DNA of 64,000 nt from Heliopora coerulea (taxonomy: Eukaryota > Cnidaria > Anthozoa > Scleralcyonacea > Helioporidae): NCBI GenBank assembly GCA_030142905.1, contig JASJOG010000175.1, positions 310,001-374,000 of the forward strand. The letters run 5' to 3'. The number at the start of each line of letters is the position of its first letter. Position 1 is the first letter of the stretch. The notes beneath the pieces are model-generated. The model was not told the DNA's origin. It saw only the letters and a list, made by a program, of their open reading frames with translations, and searched no databases. Made by a program: the position numbers and the translations under genes. Shown here one piece after another: positions 25,901 through 38,400 of the stretch.

Positions 25901-25959
25901 CGCCAAGTCGAAAATGGGAGACTCTTACCGCTTGAAAGTTGAGCAACTTCCTCGGCCAT
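13953..25959 (-). CDS. EML: EML-family microtubule-associated protein, complete, 23 exons, 783 aa
   Basis: Exons 5' to 3', high to low: 25959-25929, 25786-25616, 24929-24889, 24800-24670, 24408-24376, 23744-23713, 23586-23466, 23237-23088, 22632-22560, 21926-21825, 21537-21442, 20890-20753, 20618-20519, 19969-19929, 19387-19271, 19119-18982, 18628-18497, 17777-17621, 17308-17211, 16615-16528, 15922-15827, 15115-14985, 14087-13953. They total 2,352 nt with all phases agreeing. Residues about 11-67 form the N-terminal coiled coil (trimerisation in EML1-4). A Ser/Lys-rich basic linker follows to about 145, then the HELP domain (LEWVYGYRGKDCRNN, TQRHYTEHTDDVKC), then WD-type blades (VWDWDSKKK, LSGGGKDRKVYLWD, FVTCGYDKNLFLWN, LAVGSHDNFIYIF, ISTGGKDNSVMQW) forming the tandem propellers that bind tubulin. 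Length is close to EML1. Intron 18 appears to use a GC donor. Which vertebrate EML is closest cannot be said. Confidence 0.93.
17930..18130 (+). repeat. AAC/ACC-rich low-complexity stretch in an EML intron
   Basis: Degenerate AAC, ACA and CCA triplets lie between the EML exons 17621-17777 and 18497-18628. Short open frames across it are compositional. Confidence 0.6.
20625..20955 (+). repeat. A-rich stretches flanking EML exon 12
   Basis: AAAAC-type runs at 20628-20656 and about 20905-20955 lie on either side of the exon at 20753-20890. On the coding strand they are T-rich and precede acceptors, so they may act as polypyrimidine tracts. Confidence 0.5.
20975..21251. mobile_element. foldback element with 14-bp target-site duplication in an EML intron
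   Basis: Direct repeats TTACATGGCTAGTG lie at 20975-20988 and 21238-21251. Between them is a near-perfect palindrome, 20989 to about 21208, with arms of about 105 bp (ACATGTTTGAGGAAGTTGAT at one end and its complement at the other). After it comes a short tail with a B-box-like GGTTCAAACC. Inside each arm is CTGAAGATGAC, spacer, AAGGCTGTC, AAACGTCAGTC. No open frame is encoded, so it is a non-autonomous insertion. Confidence 0.75.
23788..23960 (+). mobile_element. SINE copy with inverted 3' tail, EML intron
   Basis: The arms ACACTCTCAAGCTGTTCTCT (from about 23811) and its near complement (about 23930-23952) enclose a tRNA-like part with CGTCTCACCAGCAATCAGAA and B box GGTTCGATTCCCGTC. The 3' block GGAAAGTTTTTCTGAGAGAAC matches the SINE at 5678-5838. 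Confidence 0.65.
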
Positions 25960-27626
25960 TTTCAGCTAGTCGATTCAAAATGATAGTCAACGTTTGCGAA
26001 ACTATGCTCCCTACAACCCCACCAACCCTGAGTTTAAACTATCCCTTCTACAGTTACAAGAAGTGAAACTAGTCACGCCTTTCGCTATCAACACGTTGTC
26101 GGTGTACACTGGGGAGTTGGGTGCCCACTGCTGAAGCCCTGCCTACCAAATTGAAATTTTTGCGCGCTTTTGCATTTGACAGATAAAAGTCGCCTAGTAG
26201 AATTACATTGTTCTATTGGAGACATTTGTTTTCAAAGTAAGCCATCAAACTCGAATGCTTAAGTATACAAAAATATCGTTTCGCGCTATCCAAGGCAATT
26301 CGCAGGAAGCCCCCTGAACCCTTTCCTCGAACCTCTTTCTTCTCGCCATTGGTAGGGGCATATTGGATTGAAATCACTCACGCTGTATGTGTGTGAGCTT
26401 CGATGATGCAAAAACATATGATGCTTTTTGCCATAAAATTCGTCTCAAATTAGGCAGGTTGTTTTCCGAAACCAAAACTTACGACGAGAGTTCTTCCTTA
26501 TCACAGTACTGGGCTGGGACTTGGATTTAGACTATCAAAATTTGTTTGGATTGGAGTTGTCAAAAATTAATGGGTTAATAGACCTCCCGCAGAGAAAAAG
26601 AATTCCCCTAGCTAGCTCTGGTTGTCTCTGGCAAACCTCTGATTTATCTCTCATTTGCCCTTGTTCGGTATTTGACAGATGGCAAGTTAAATGTTGTCAA
26701 GGTTCCCAATGTACTAGAGTTAGGGTGCAAAATGAAACTACGGAAATTACTTCCATCTTTGGTGACGCTTTCCTGAGTAATGCGATTGGTCTAACTACTG
26801 AAAGAACAGATTTAATTAAAAGGGAAAACTTTTACGTGATTTCTGCAATGAATTGAAAAGAATCTTTGCAATTTGAGCTGCGTTAGATCGAATTAATGAC
26901 ATATCGTTTTCGTTTTAGGTACAATCCATTTCAGTCTGTTCTGAGTTGACCAAATGCGTCTTCTTGACTGTTTTAATTTTTTTTTGCCGCGTTTCTACAT
27001 AGGTTGCATGACCTGTATTTATAAAGCTAATAATTTTCCCGGTCTTTTGGTTTATTTCACGATAAGCTAATGAGTTATCTGAAAATTTTTGTGCAGGCCT
27101 AAGCACGTTTGCATTGGTATTTGCACGCAAAGTAGAACACATCCTGACGAATGAAACTGAAAGTTTACAAGCACACGAACAAGGAAACATCGCAAACCTG
27201 TTAGGCTTTTTTCAGATCATGAACGTAAAATTTAACGCAGATGTTAAAAAACAGACTTTGATTTCTACTCCGATAAGGGGAATCGCCAATCCCCAGCGGG
27301 GTCACTCAGGCTGATTCCAATGTTTACAAGTAGTATTCCACGCCAAAATTCTCTAAAACGAGTATTGTAAAATCATATCGAGACAGACAGGTGGGAAAAG
27401 TTGTTTTTCTGTCCCCCAATGTCAAAGTCACGCAAAATAGTTACTCAGCCAAGGTCATGCTGGTACACAAGTTCGAATGCGTTTCAGTTTCGTTTCAGGA
27501 TTGCGTGTTCATGTGGTTTTCTCCTCGTGCTCTGATTGGTCGTTTCAAATGTTGCCCTGCGCACGTGTACTTGAACACACCACGAGGTATCGCCGAAGAG
27601 AAGTTTTGTTTACGCCAGAAGCAGAG
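25960..27626. promoter_or_regulatory. divergent spacer between EML and MAX
   Basis: EML starts leftwards at 25959 and MAX rightwards at 27627, so both promoters lie in this 1.67 kb. A palindromic E-box, CACGTG, is at 27562-27567, 60 bp before the MAX ATG. The open frame at 26521-26856 has no recognisable motif or splice support. No TATA box or start site can be assigned with confidence. Confidence 0.5.
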
Positions 27627-30600
27627 ATGAGCGACGACGAGAAGGACATCGATGTGGAAAGTGATGAGGTAAACTCGTTAACCCGTTTTATACCTTTGTA
27701 AACTTCATCTTACTTTCAGCTGAAACCGTTTCGTTTTTAGGATACCGGAGAAGAGCAACAAACGACTGGATTTCTATCCCAGGTATAACTTGGAGGAGTG
27801 GTTTTGTTGTCATTAGTTTGTGCACATGGGAATGTCGCTTATGCCACGTGTCTGAAATCTCTACCGATCGTTGTCAATTTCGAAATGAAGTCGTGTTACG
27901 AAATCGACAACGGGGAAATAGCAACTTTCGTTTGTTTGTCAGAGTTTGTGATCCTGAGATGAATGCATGCTGAAACTCGCACAGATAACAAAAGACGGCG
28001 TGTCAACTCGTCAGGGTTTTCCTGTCTTTCACCTGAGGGTGTATGAGAAAAGATGAGGCATCCAGTTATTGACTGTGGCTGTTTTTGGTGGGTTTATTTC
28101 TAGGCCGACAAACGTGCACATCACAATGCTTTGGAACGAAAACGAAGAGATCACATCAAGGACAGCTTCTGTCATTTACGTGACTCTGTTCCGTCACTGC
28201 AAGGAGAGAAGGTATGTTTCGTTTCCATCAAGCTGTGACGACTCATTGTACTTCGGCTTGGCTTTATCATTCCATAATTTTGCAGTTCGCCCTGTGGTTC
28301 CCTCTTGCGGCTGTCACCTGTTCCAGATTGTTCTCTTATACACATAGGAGTTTCTAACGGAAAAAACTCCACTAAGACCCCATTCTCTTGGATTGTCATC
28401 GCTGTCGTTTAATCTGTTGTACTGTCACCTTTTGACGACTTATAGCCGAAATGGCGTTCTTTGACAAATACAGGTTGTAATAACAATTACACCATCGTTA
28501 AATAATTCATTAATTTAGCTGGGGTCGTATGCTCTGAAAACTTTGGTTATTTTACATTTAAAAATGAAAAGTGATACCTTGATATCTACAAGTATTTGCG
28601 TGTACCGACTGAAGTTCGTGGAAAACAATACCAACTTTCTCATGCCTATTTTTAAACATTCCCGAGCACGCTCGGGCGCGTTAAGTCCTTTCCTATCAAG
28701 ACATTATGCTTCGTTTATTTTATTCCCTTTACCTCAGTAAAAATACTTTTGCTGTGTCAATAATTTAATTCATGTTTGCCCAGTTTGTGTTGACTCTCAA
28801 GGAGAACCTCCATTAAAAACTTTCTGAGCCAAGTTACGCCGTCAGTGGCTGAATTGAGAGAATGAGTTGATTTTAAATTGCTATCACGATACTGGGACGT
28901 TGACAGCCGGGAGATTCTTACGTCTGGTGCGTTGAGGACATTTAAGGGTCAAGTTCTTATCCTATGTTTTTTTCTGTCTGCATTAGTTTCTCTTAAGGAA
29001 TGAAATCTATGGAATATGTACGGGGTATAGTCATCTGCTTCCTTTCAAAACAACATATTGCTTTTATTTGCGACAACACGTATTTTTTATTTGAGACTGG
29101 TCAGATCCAGCCAGTCTGACAGAATTGCTTCGACACGAGACCGTTCACGCCACAACGGAGGGTAGAGTGGAGACCTGTTGAATTCCACTATTGCATAAGA
29201 AAAAATGGATAAAAACATTACTTTGTTTCAGATATTAAAGAAGTTTAACTGAACAAACACGAGTAAATGAAATGTTTTGCTGAAAAGTGTCCCTTAGAGC
29301 TGTTTTTCAATGCTATAAATTTAAAATTTCGTGGAAGTATTTCACTATTTCGAATATTCTTTGGCTCAATATCTTCTTTTGATAATCGTGGCTCCATCCC
29401 CGGCAAATAGTGGATAAAGTCACTTACTTACTACACTCTGTACCAGCCATATTTGGATCTACGTCATAGGTACGGAATGATAAGCTATCTCATGGGCTGA
29501 TTACCTGACATTACTGGAAATTATAGTTCATCTGACATTGTCTAACCAATGTTCAAAAATGTCTAATTGATTTTAGAGTTTGATCATGCATCATATCCTA
29601 GGACAAAATGACTTTGCTTTTGTTTTGAAAGGGTGATTAACCCATGACATTCACTTCCAAAACCATCTAAAATCAGAATTTATTCTTTACAGTCATTTGT
29701 TTTGTTGTCAAAGGCTAATTTGTTCGAAATAAATTTCAAAAATACTTTGTAGCTTGGTAATCATCCGGTAATGCATTGTGATCCATGTTTAGTAAGAGAA
29801 ATACTTGATATTTTTCTGCCGAATGAGTCTTACCGTAATGATAGCAAAGTCACGTGAAGTTGCAATAGCTGTGGTCAGGGCAACAAGATTTTGTGAAGGT
29901 TTCAGATTCAGTTTTGATTAGCAAAATTAAGTTCGGTTCCTGTAGCATTACTTTTAGTCAGCCTTTAGATCCCATCTGTGTCTTGACAAATAAGTTTTTT
30001 CATATCACTTTCTTTTAGAGGAGTACAAATGGTTGACATAGTTTGCTTATTGTTGGTGCAAATTGCAGTCATATATTTTAATGAATGCTTGACTAATTTT
30101 GTAAAAATTGTGAAGGTTATTTTGCAGCTATAGTGAGATCCTGGTCAAGTAAGCAACTTGGTAGCCTGACATGTGAGAAACTGTTTATAATTGTCTTCTT
30201 TTCTAGGCATCTAGGGCCCAGATATTGAACAAGGCTACTGACTACATTAATTTTATGAGGAGAAAGAACCATTCACATCAGGTAGACTCTCTAGTATTGT
30301 AATTGAGGTATAATTAGTGAACTGTGCACCATATTCATGAAGAAGCATCGCAGATTTGAGTCACGTAGTTCTGACTTGTGTCTTGTGGCTCAGACACAAT
30401 AACTTGTGACTTGTGAGTCAACATGACTTGTGACTTGAACTTGATAAAGAATTTTTGCATAAACTTGTACATTTGTGGGAGTTTATGGTTGACCTGGCTG
30501 CAGCCTTCTGCCTGAACTGTAAGGACAAAATAAGTGGTCTAATGTGTGAGCATACAACAAATAAACATGGATACTATTGGGTCCATTGTAGACATGTGAG

Positions 30601-31658
30601 GGATGCATCTTGGTGACTGTCAAGTAGTTATTTATGTCATGTGTGACCTGGCTTGGGCAAAAAGATTTGACTGCAGCTGTCACTTGGACAGATTACCCAT
30701 AACTTGACCTGCGACTTTATGTTGATTAGCAAACTCATGCCAGTCATTTGTTAGTTCTGCATATTGGTAATACATATTCATGCATTTTAAAAAAGCCAAG
30801 TAAACATTACTTTTATTTCCCTAATGGATACTGCAGAAAACAAGGGTAAAAATGTTATTGTTTTCTTTTTTTTCTACTTAGGCAGACATTGAAGACTTGA
30901 AACAGCAAAATGTGGTCCTTGATCAACAAAGTATGTAAATTGGATTTACTCATAGATTGGATCAAATTTAACCCATCCAAGCTGAGACTGAGATGGCTTG
31001 TTACCTCCATCTGCTGAACAAATGCCTCTAACATTGGCCCAAAAAGGGTGTTTTGGGAAGGAATGGATTTATGATTATTTTTTACCCATAGCTGGTGAGA
31101 CTGCAAACTGGCACCTTCCCTTGTTTTGTTCCAAAACTAGTTTAGACAAGGGTGTGTACTAGTATGTCACTTTGGCTAATGACAGATAATTTTACTCATT
31201 ACAGGGATGAGCTCTTGGATGTTAAAGGGTTATAGTAACCAACACTGTGACTGCGGATAGTGATTAGATGAAATGAAACATCAAATGCTAGCAAAGTTCA
31301 CTCCTCTCTGGTTGCTTTTACAATTTAATGAGAGACCTTGATTGACAAAGAATCTCTGTTAATGGATAACAAAATCTATAATAGATTTACTCCACTTCAT
31401 TTATGTTTTTCAGTTCACAATATGGAAAAAACAAGGAGCAGTGGTCCATTCAATTCTGATGTTGCAGCAGCATTGATATCATCAACTGATACCTTGCTAA
31501 GCACTTCACCACTCACTAATGATGCTCTTTTGGATAGCCAAATTAAAGAAACAGATGCAACAGCCCTTGATTCATATGTAAATATTGAAAATGTTGACAG
31601 TGAAGCAAACTCTGAGGAGTACTCAACACCCAGCAAAAGACTGAAGACGGAGGCATGA
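27627..31658 (+). CDS. MAX: MAX, bHLH-leucine-zipper partner of MYC/MXD, complete, 186 aa
   Basis: Exons: 27627-27668, 27741-27782, 28104-28211, 30207-30281, 30882-30930, 31414-31658 (TGA). They total 561 nt in consistent phase. The protein starts [14 protein letters not shown], like vertebrate MAX with its acidic, CK2-type N-terminus. Exon 3 carries the basic region and helix 1 ([20 protein letters not shown]), with the His, Glu and Arg that read CACGTG. Exon 4 carries helix 2 ([20 protein letters not shown]). The zipper runs through [20 protein letters not shown] into the last exon. The acidic Ser-rich tail ends PSKRLKTEA, resembling the C-terminal nuclear localisation signal of MAX. MAX dimerises with MYC, MXD or MGA to bind E-boxes in the nucleus. 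It is divergent from EML and convergent with the gene at 34018. Confidence 0.96.
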
Positions 31659-31946
31659 CTGCCTATGCAAGGCTTCACAGTTGAAGCTTCTCAGTGTAGT
31701 ATTTTCACCTGGCGATCTAACGTGATTTCTAGACTCTGGGTCTGACAAATTGGGTTATTTTATTTGTTGAAAGGCAAGGGAATCTTGTCAGTCTCCAAAC
31801 TATTTGACTGTAATATGATTTTATTTATTCGAAGTAGCATTAAGAACATTATATGGCTTTTCTAGTCAATCTGTAAATAATGGGACATACACCAGTTGGT
31901 TGGTTTTGCTTAAATTTATTTTTATTACTTTTTTTTTTTTTTCAGT

Positions 31947-31952
31947 AATAAA
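31947..31952 (+). terminator. polyadenylation signal, MAX
   Basis: AATAAA, 289 bp after the MAX stop, follows a T-rich run. Later AATAAA copies (for example about 33579) could give longer 3' UTRs. Confidence 0.45.
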
Positions 31953-34017
31953 GCTAGCTAGGGTAATGCTAGGTATCAACAATTTCAAAAACTTAATATA
32001 CTGGAAGTCACTTAGACATTAAAGAAAAGCTAGGAAAGGTGTAATTCCAGCAATAAAAATTAAATGGAAGGAAAGCCATATAATAAATTTCTTTACTGAC
32101 TTCATTCAATCTGTACAGGGGAGTACTTACACTTGTTAGTTTTTAAAAAAGCCCACTTGTTCATAGGCTTGGCCAGTTAAGCAGAAAATCAAAACAGATG
32201 CTTCCCTGATACAAGAACTTGGTATCACATGGTTAATGAGAAATCAATATTTATCATCTGCTAATCAACTACAAGTACTTCAATTCATGGTTGTTCCCAG
32301 GGTGCCCCTTGGTAAACTGATCATTAAAAGCCCTGGTGAGAGACAATGAATAAGTCCCAATTATAAGACATCAATTTTGGATGACTTCTCCCCTGATCCT
32401 GTCACTGTTCTTAGTGTGGCTGTCTGAAGTGTGACGTGAATACAATAAATTAAGAGGTATGTGCCCATGATTTGATTAGCAAAAACCATCATGCTAATAT
32501 TCAGGATGTCAGGGTCTGTCTCCAAGGACCCATAACTTTTAGTGCAACTGCATTCAGATGTGACAGAATTTGGGAGTTAGAATTGATCCAATGGTGATGC
32601 TTTCTTCTGAACCTGACATGTCTTGATTTCAAAACCAGAGTTTAGAGTATCTTTGACAAGTACAACATAACTGTCCCAGAATTTAGGTATTTTCATCTAC
32701 TTGGGCTTATGGCTTCCAGTTTACCAAGGGAGTCTTGGGAAATTGTATATGCTTCAATTAAGGATTTTCAACTATATATAAACACTGGCACTGGAAAAGT
32801 TTAACTTTTCACCAAATCCTAGTTATTCTTAACCACACTTAAAAAAGTCTATTGATAAGCATGACAGTGACTCAGAATCCTGTTCTCTTTAGAGTTTTGA
32901 AAACTGTATCATTGTAAACAATAGATGGAGTTCCCTGTAATAAAGACAACTGTAAAGGAAAATGTTTCTCTTTCATTTTATTGTTGGGATTCCACTGACT
33001 TGGCAAATGATAGAGGGAAATTCTGAATCTCTTGAAAGTTATGGATGTGTTGACACTTCCCTCAACACTTACAGTAGCACTACATGTACTACCACAAATC
33101 TTTTTGTTGATTGTGTTAGTAATGTTAAATTGAGCACTTAGTCTGACCATAAAAATTAACTGATGTTACACTGATTATTTCAAAAATAATGAAAGAATTC
33201 ACCTCTTTTACATCTCCCATAATACAGTTTGTTTGGTGCATTCTTTGCAAACAGCACTACTTTGAAAGAAATCAACAAGATGCCCAAAAAGCATACAGTA
33301 TGACAGATGTGAAAGTGGCCAATAGCTTGATTCACAAGTTCCACATGTACATAATTATTTAAAAGTTATTGATATGTTTTGAGGTGACTGTTTAATTTTT
33401 ATAAGAGAAAAGAAATTTAAGAGGAATTGTTTTTGGAAACTATCAGGTGAGGATGCTAATTTTTAGGGCTGGAGTTGGTGTGCAATCTGCTTCTAAAGAG
33501 CAACATGTCCACGAGTAAACTTCAAGCATGTAAACAAATCTTGTGTCTATGACATGTAAAGACTGTATATAAGCCAAATAAATGATATTGCTGACAGTAA
33601 TGTCCTTGGATGATGACCACGATGAAACTTCACCAGCATATCATGAATGTGCATTTCACCTGCAATAACAAATTGAAACTGAGGAAAGTTACCTAGCAGT
33701 ATAGTTTGTTGATATATTGATTTATTAATAATATAAATGAAGATACTATAACATGAGCTTTAGGTTAAACTTTGTTTCACCTTTGGGCTACTTTGAAGTA
33801 GATGAGGGCCCTCAAATATGAAATTTCATCAGTTGATGATTTTGTTAAATGATTATTCCTTCTTTAATTATGGTAGCTTTCATATAAGCTGTGCTTGGTC
33901 CAAAATTAGGCAGTCATGATCCCAAACACATTCTAACAACAGCAAACAGGTCACCTTTATAGTAATAAATGTGTATTTTCAAATGAGTTGGCCGAAACCA
34001 GTGTTTCTTCTAAGAAG
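31953..34017. other. spacer between convergent 3' ends
   Basis: No coding exon or clear repeat is seen. It probably includes a longer MAX 3' UTR and the 3' UTR of the leftward gene ending at 34018, whose nearest minus-strand AATAAA is at 33726-33721. Confidence 0.4.
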
Positions 34018-35206
34018 TTAATCAAAACTCTTGGGCTTACCTTTCTTGGAGAAGTCAGGATCCAATAAATAGTTTATTACCCTGGGACAAAGATGAAACT
34101 TTGTATAAAGAAAAATTGCCAACAGTCCAAAGGCACCATAAAACCAGTAGAATCGGTCGCGGACTTCCAATAGACACACAGCAAAACCAGCAAAACTTCC
34201 CACTAAGGCAGTCTCATACTGGGCAGAACAAATATGTTAACTTGGTTAATGTTAACTGCCATTCACTAGAATAACTCTGAAGTAAAAATTATTTTAGCAA
34301 CTGACTATACTTAAAAAAATTTAAATATATAGAGTTACATTGAATTATTTAGCTACATTTAATCATTTAAGTCTCTCACGAGACTTACATAATACAATGT
34401 AAGCTGTATCTACATCTACATTTATATACAGTACTTATATCTGCTAAGGTATCCACATCTTTATGACATTTTTACCAATCTTATGACTTCCTGTGTCTAT
34501 GTCTATATATGTGTATTACTTTGATTAATGTAAGGATACCCTCAAAAATATAATTTAGTGTGAAGAAATTATTTAAATATTGGGTACTAATAACTATTTA
34601 ATTTAAACCAGTTAATTTAAACTAGTTTTACAATTTCTTGACTCATGGTTTGAGAAATTGCTTGACTATGCTTCAAACAAATTTCAAAAGAAGGCCACAA
34701 CTTTTTGTATTTAGACAATGACACCTGTACTCCAGCCTCACAAGCCTAACTATTGCCACTAAGCTTCCCACCTTAACCCACCACCATCAGAAACCTATTG
34801 CAAAAGATGTGTTTCAGTTTTATTCCCAGATAAATAGCAAAATCTCTGTAGCAATCCATTGGAATATGAAAACGTAGTAAACTTTGTGAAGCATGGTGTC
34901 CTTTTCCGGGGTCAGATAAATACCGCTAATAAAACGGTTTTATTTCACAGAAGTAGCAACGCGTTAATTTTGTAAATAATTTATATGTCATGTTGGAAAT
35001 AAATGCAAGCCTACCATTTGAAGGCCCCTGGGCCAGAAATAACGAAATCTGCTCAAGGCATTTTCGACATTGCTCACGGCCATCATACTTGGAAAAAGAG
35101 TTCTGCTCACATAGAGAGCTTCTCCAGTAAGCAGACCAGACGAAAACACCGCGAGAAACTTCAGGATTACGATAACTGCATCGAATTTATCTGGATTATA
35201 AAACAT
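34018..35206 (-). CDS. small multi-pass membrane protein, possibly DUF1772 family, 130 aa
   Basis: Two exons, 35206-35015 and 34218-34018, join in phase 0 after a GTAGGC donor. The start is the first ATG in frame (MFYNPDKF); the open frame extends further upstream without another ATG. Three or four hydrophobic segments are visible: AVIVILKFLAVFSSGLLTG, ETALVGSFAGFAVCLLEV and FYWFYGAFGLLAIFLYTKF. The LLTGEALYVS segment after helix 1 and the PRVINYLLDPDF segment near the end resemble DUF1772 proteins, which are small four-helix membrane proteins, some related to anthrone oxygenases. The function is unknown, and the family call is tentative because it rests on these short stretches. It is head-to-head with the GTPase gene at 35446. 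A GGTAAGCC inside the last codons could be a donor to a further exon. Confidence 0.7.
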
Positions 35207-35445
35207 CTCAAACTGAGCAAACTCAAGAACAACTTTCACTCGAATAAAATATCATTTTGTATTTGTTTTTTGGGGGGTGATTGCTGACTTGTCGCACTGC
35301 GGACTCAGGAGGCAGCAAAATCAGACGCGAACATTCTCTGCGAAGTGTGCAGACGTTGGATTAACACGCAAATTGTTCTCGTAAAAGTCTTAAAAAATAC
35401 CTCTACGACTGTGCATTCGTCGTCTCGTGAAGTTAACTATATCAA
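35207..35445. promoter_or_regulatory. 239-bp head-to-head promoter region
   Basis: The leftward membrane-protein gene starts at 35206 and the rightward GTPase gene at 35446, so both start codons share this interval. No TATA box is evident, and no IRF-type repeat is seen here; those are in intron 1 of the GTPase gene. Confidence 0.5.
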
Positions 35446-38400
35446 ATGGCAACATTTTCTTCGCTTAGTGAAACACCAAGCCGACGGACGGAGCCGACTG
35501 ACCGCCGCAAACAAAGTTACCAAAAGAGGTAGGTTGGATGCTGTGAGCATTCAAATGCTGATATGGATACCACGAAACGGTTTTACGCTAATCACTTTTG
35601 TACGTTTTTGAGCATAACCATGATTTTCTGGGGGAATGGGGAAATTTATATTACCGCTTTTTCGTGAAAGGGTTTTACAACTTCAGAATTATGCCCCATA
35701 TTCTCTTTCGTCTTCCAAAATTATCCCCTTAACACTTTTACCCGCCTACAGGCTTTTGTTCCTAGATGTGATTGAGAGCAGTGATCCAAACTGGAATTGC
35801 GTCGTAACTGGTAATATTCTGTACTGACCAAAATAGTGGTTTTCTTTTCTTTCGTCTGCAAAGTCCTAGAAGACTGAAAATGAATGCGGAAAGTGAAAGT
35901 GAAAAAGACACTTTAGTTTTCTGAGAAGTTGACGGTTATGTAATGTATTACGTATCATGACTGGTGGCCAAAAATAACTTTCGAAATGTTTATAGTAAGC
36001 ATTTTTACATAACGATGCTACTATTTGAGTTAGGTATCATACTACTCGTCCATTTGCTGACGAACATGTCAGTGCGAATTCGGGGATGCAATCAATGGAT
36101 CGCAACGATGAGAAGCAGAATTACATTTTGTTTTGGTTCGTAATGAAACGAAGGATGGATTGACTTTCATCTGGTATCCAACAAAACTAAAACTATCTTG
36201 GGAAAGTGGAAGTAAAAAAACACCTTTCGTTTTCCAAGTCTCGAATGATACGTGATTTACATAGTTGGTAGAACGTTTCAAAGTAGGTCTATCGTTGAAC
36301 TTGATTCAACAGTGTTTTTATTCCAAACCAAAACGACTTTTCTCTGAAAGGAGTTAGGGTAAAAAGCCTTGCACTTTAGCCACTGGAAAAGCTGTAGAAA
36401 CTGCTCAATAAAATGAAGTATGCAAGTCAAAACGTAAGACCAAGTGCTTGCAAAGGAAAGCACTTGACCCGTCTTGAATTAAAGTTTGCATGTAGGCCTC
36501 ATGAAGAAGAGCCAAAAATGTAGCCCATGATGCTTCAGGAAGTGAGGTAACAGTGTGACATAGACTGACCTGGTTAATTTTGGTGCTAGATTGCATGATG
36601 TAATCACGAGAACCACAGTGCTCTACTGTAATATTTATGGTCTTGCCAGGTTTCTTCAATGGCCTAAGTCAAATCTTTTGATAACTGGTCTACCTACACA
36701 GACCTAGAGGTTTCTTTCTGTTACGTTACCACCATCCCCGAGTATTTGGGGCAGCCTAGGCCCCTGCTATTTGCAGTTCTTCTCCATACACAATCACCCT
36801 CACCTCCTCTTTGTCCTGTTAGATTTTAACCATTCTCCTTCACTCACTGTAGCCTTCACTCCCAAAACTTCAACTGCCAACCATCTATTCGTCTTCTCTG
36901 AAACTAATTAATTCTTTATTTGATATTCTGTTTTATCCAATTTGTATGCAGGGCAAACCGTAATTTGTTTCAAGAGGACAGTGACCAGGGAGCATCTTTC
37001 AGGAAGAGTTCTCCGTGGATAACTCGAATTAATGACGATCTCGAAGTTTCTCCTATACAGCTGCTCCGTAGTAGAGATGTCGCTGCCCACGAGTTTGTCA
37101 ATTTTGTGACGATCCTGGGACCAGCTAGACAAGGCAAATCATTTCTCATGAACTGTCTGCTCGGTGAAGATGTATTTAGTATGGCAGACACAATGGGTGT
37201 GTGTACAAAAGGAGTACAAATCGCTAACGTTGTACAGCGAGTCAAAAATGAGAGTTGTGCTTTATTTGTCGACACGGAAGGCCAGGGTGACGAGGATGTG
37301 GATAGCGACACGACGCTTCTGACGCCAGTTCTTCTCTTGTCGAAAGTTATTCTGTTCAACTGGAAGGGTGGTTTGCAGAAGAACCAGATCCTAAGCGAGC
37401 TTGCAATTCTTGTTGAGGTTGGCAAGTGTGTGTCTTCCAATGTCATCAACGATGAAACGTCGAAATTTGGACATTTGCACATTGTGCTTCGCGACTTCCA
37501 CTTCCAAGGTATGTTAGAGTCCGTGTACGTCCGTTGATCCAGTTGGAGTAAGTATGAATAACTGGGCTAGCTTGGGACAAGTAGAATAAAATGAAATGTT
37601 GGTTAATCAAGTAGCGTAACATCACTTTTACGCATGTATTCATTTTACAACACGACTTAAATCTGAGTGGACCCGAATCTTAACCTAAACCACATGTAAA
37701 CATTGATGTAAAATTTGGTTCTCGTAATCTACTTGTCAAAATTATCGTTTGTCTGTCTGGCAAAACGATAGTCGAAATAACCACAAGGTAGTAAAAAGAA
37801 ACTAATGGACCTTTTGGGAGGTTTTTCAATGAAATGACCCATTTAATCTTTATTATATAACAAATTTCTTTTTTGTTTATTCAAGGTACTACCAAAGAAG
37901 CTTACAATATGATTTTCGAGCAAGAGGAAAAACGTGGTGAAAAGGTAAGAGACCGAAATAAAATCCGCGAGAAACTTCTGTCTTCGTTCGAAAGCATCGA
38001 TATTTCCATCTTCCCAGCTCCTTGCGACACAAGTAACGATGAGTTACGCGACCTTCACCTCCGCCAAACAAGCCAAGAATTCCAAGAAAGCGTGAAGCAG
38101 CTGAAAGATAAGGTATTGCATCAAATGAGCAGGCCACGCTACTTTGGAAGCACCATCGTCTGTCCTGGAAACGCTGACAGTCTTGTCGAGAAATTTATAG
38201 AAGAGCTCCAGACCGGGGATGTCGTGCATGTGAAGTCTGTAGTTTGTCAGCTTCAAAGAGATATCGTGATCGACGCAAAACGCGGTTTCGAGGAAAGTCT
38301 AATTGAGGCTTTTAAGGAAATCGATGTTCCGATGAGAAATGGAATCGAAGAGTTGCTGACGCGGAAGAGGGACGAACTGCTAAAGGAGTTTGAAGAAAGT

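Noticed and set aside
26521..26856. 111-codon open frame between EML and MAX
   Set aside because: No recognisable motif, no splice partner and unremarkable composition; probably chance.
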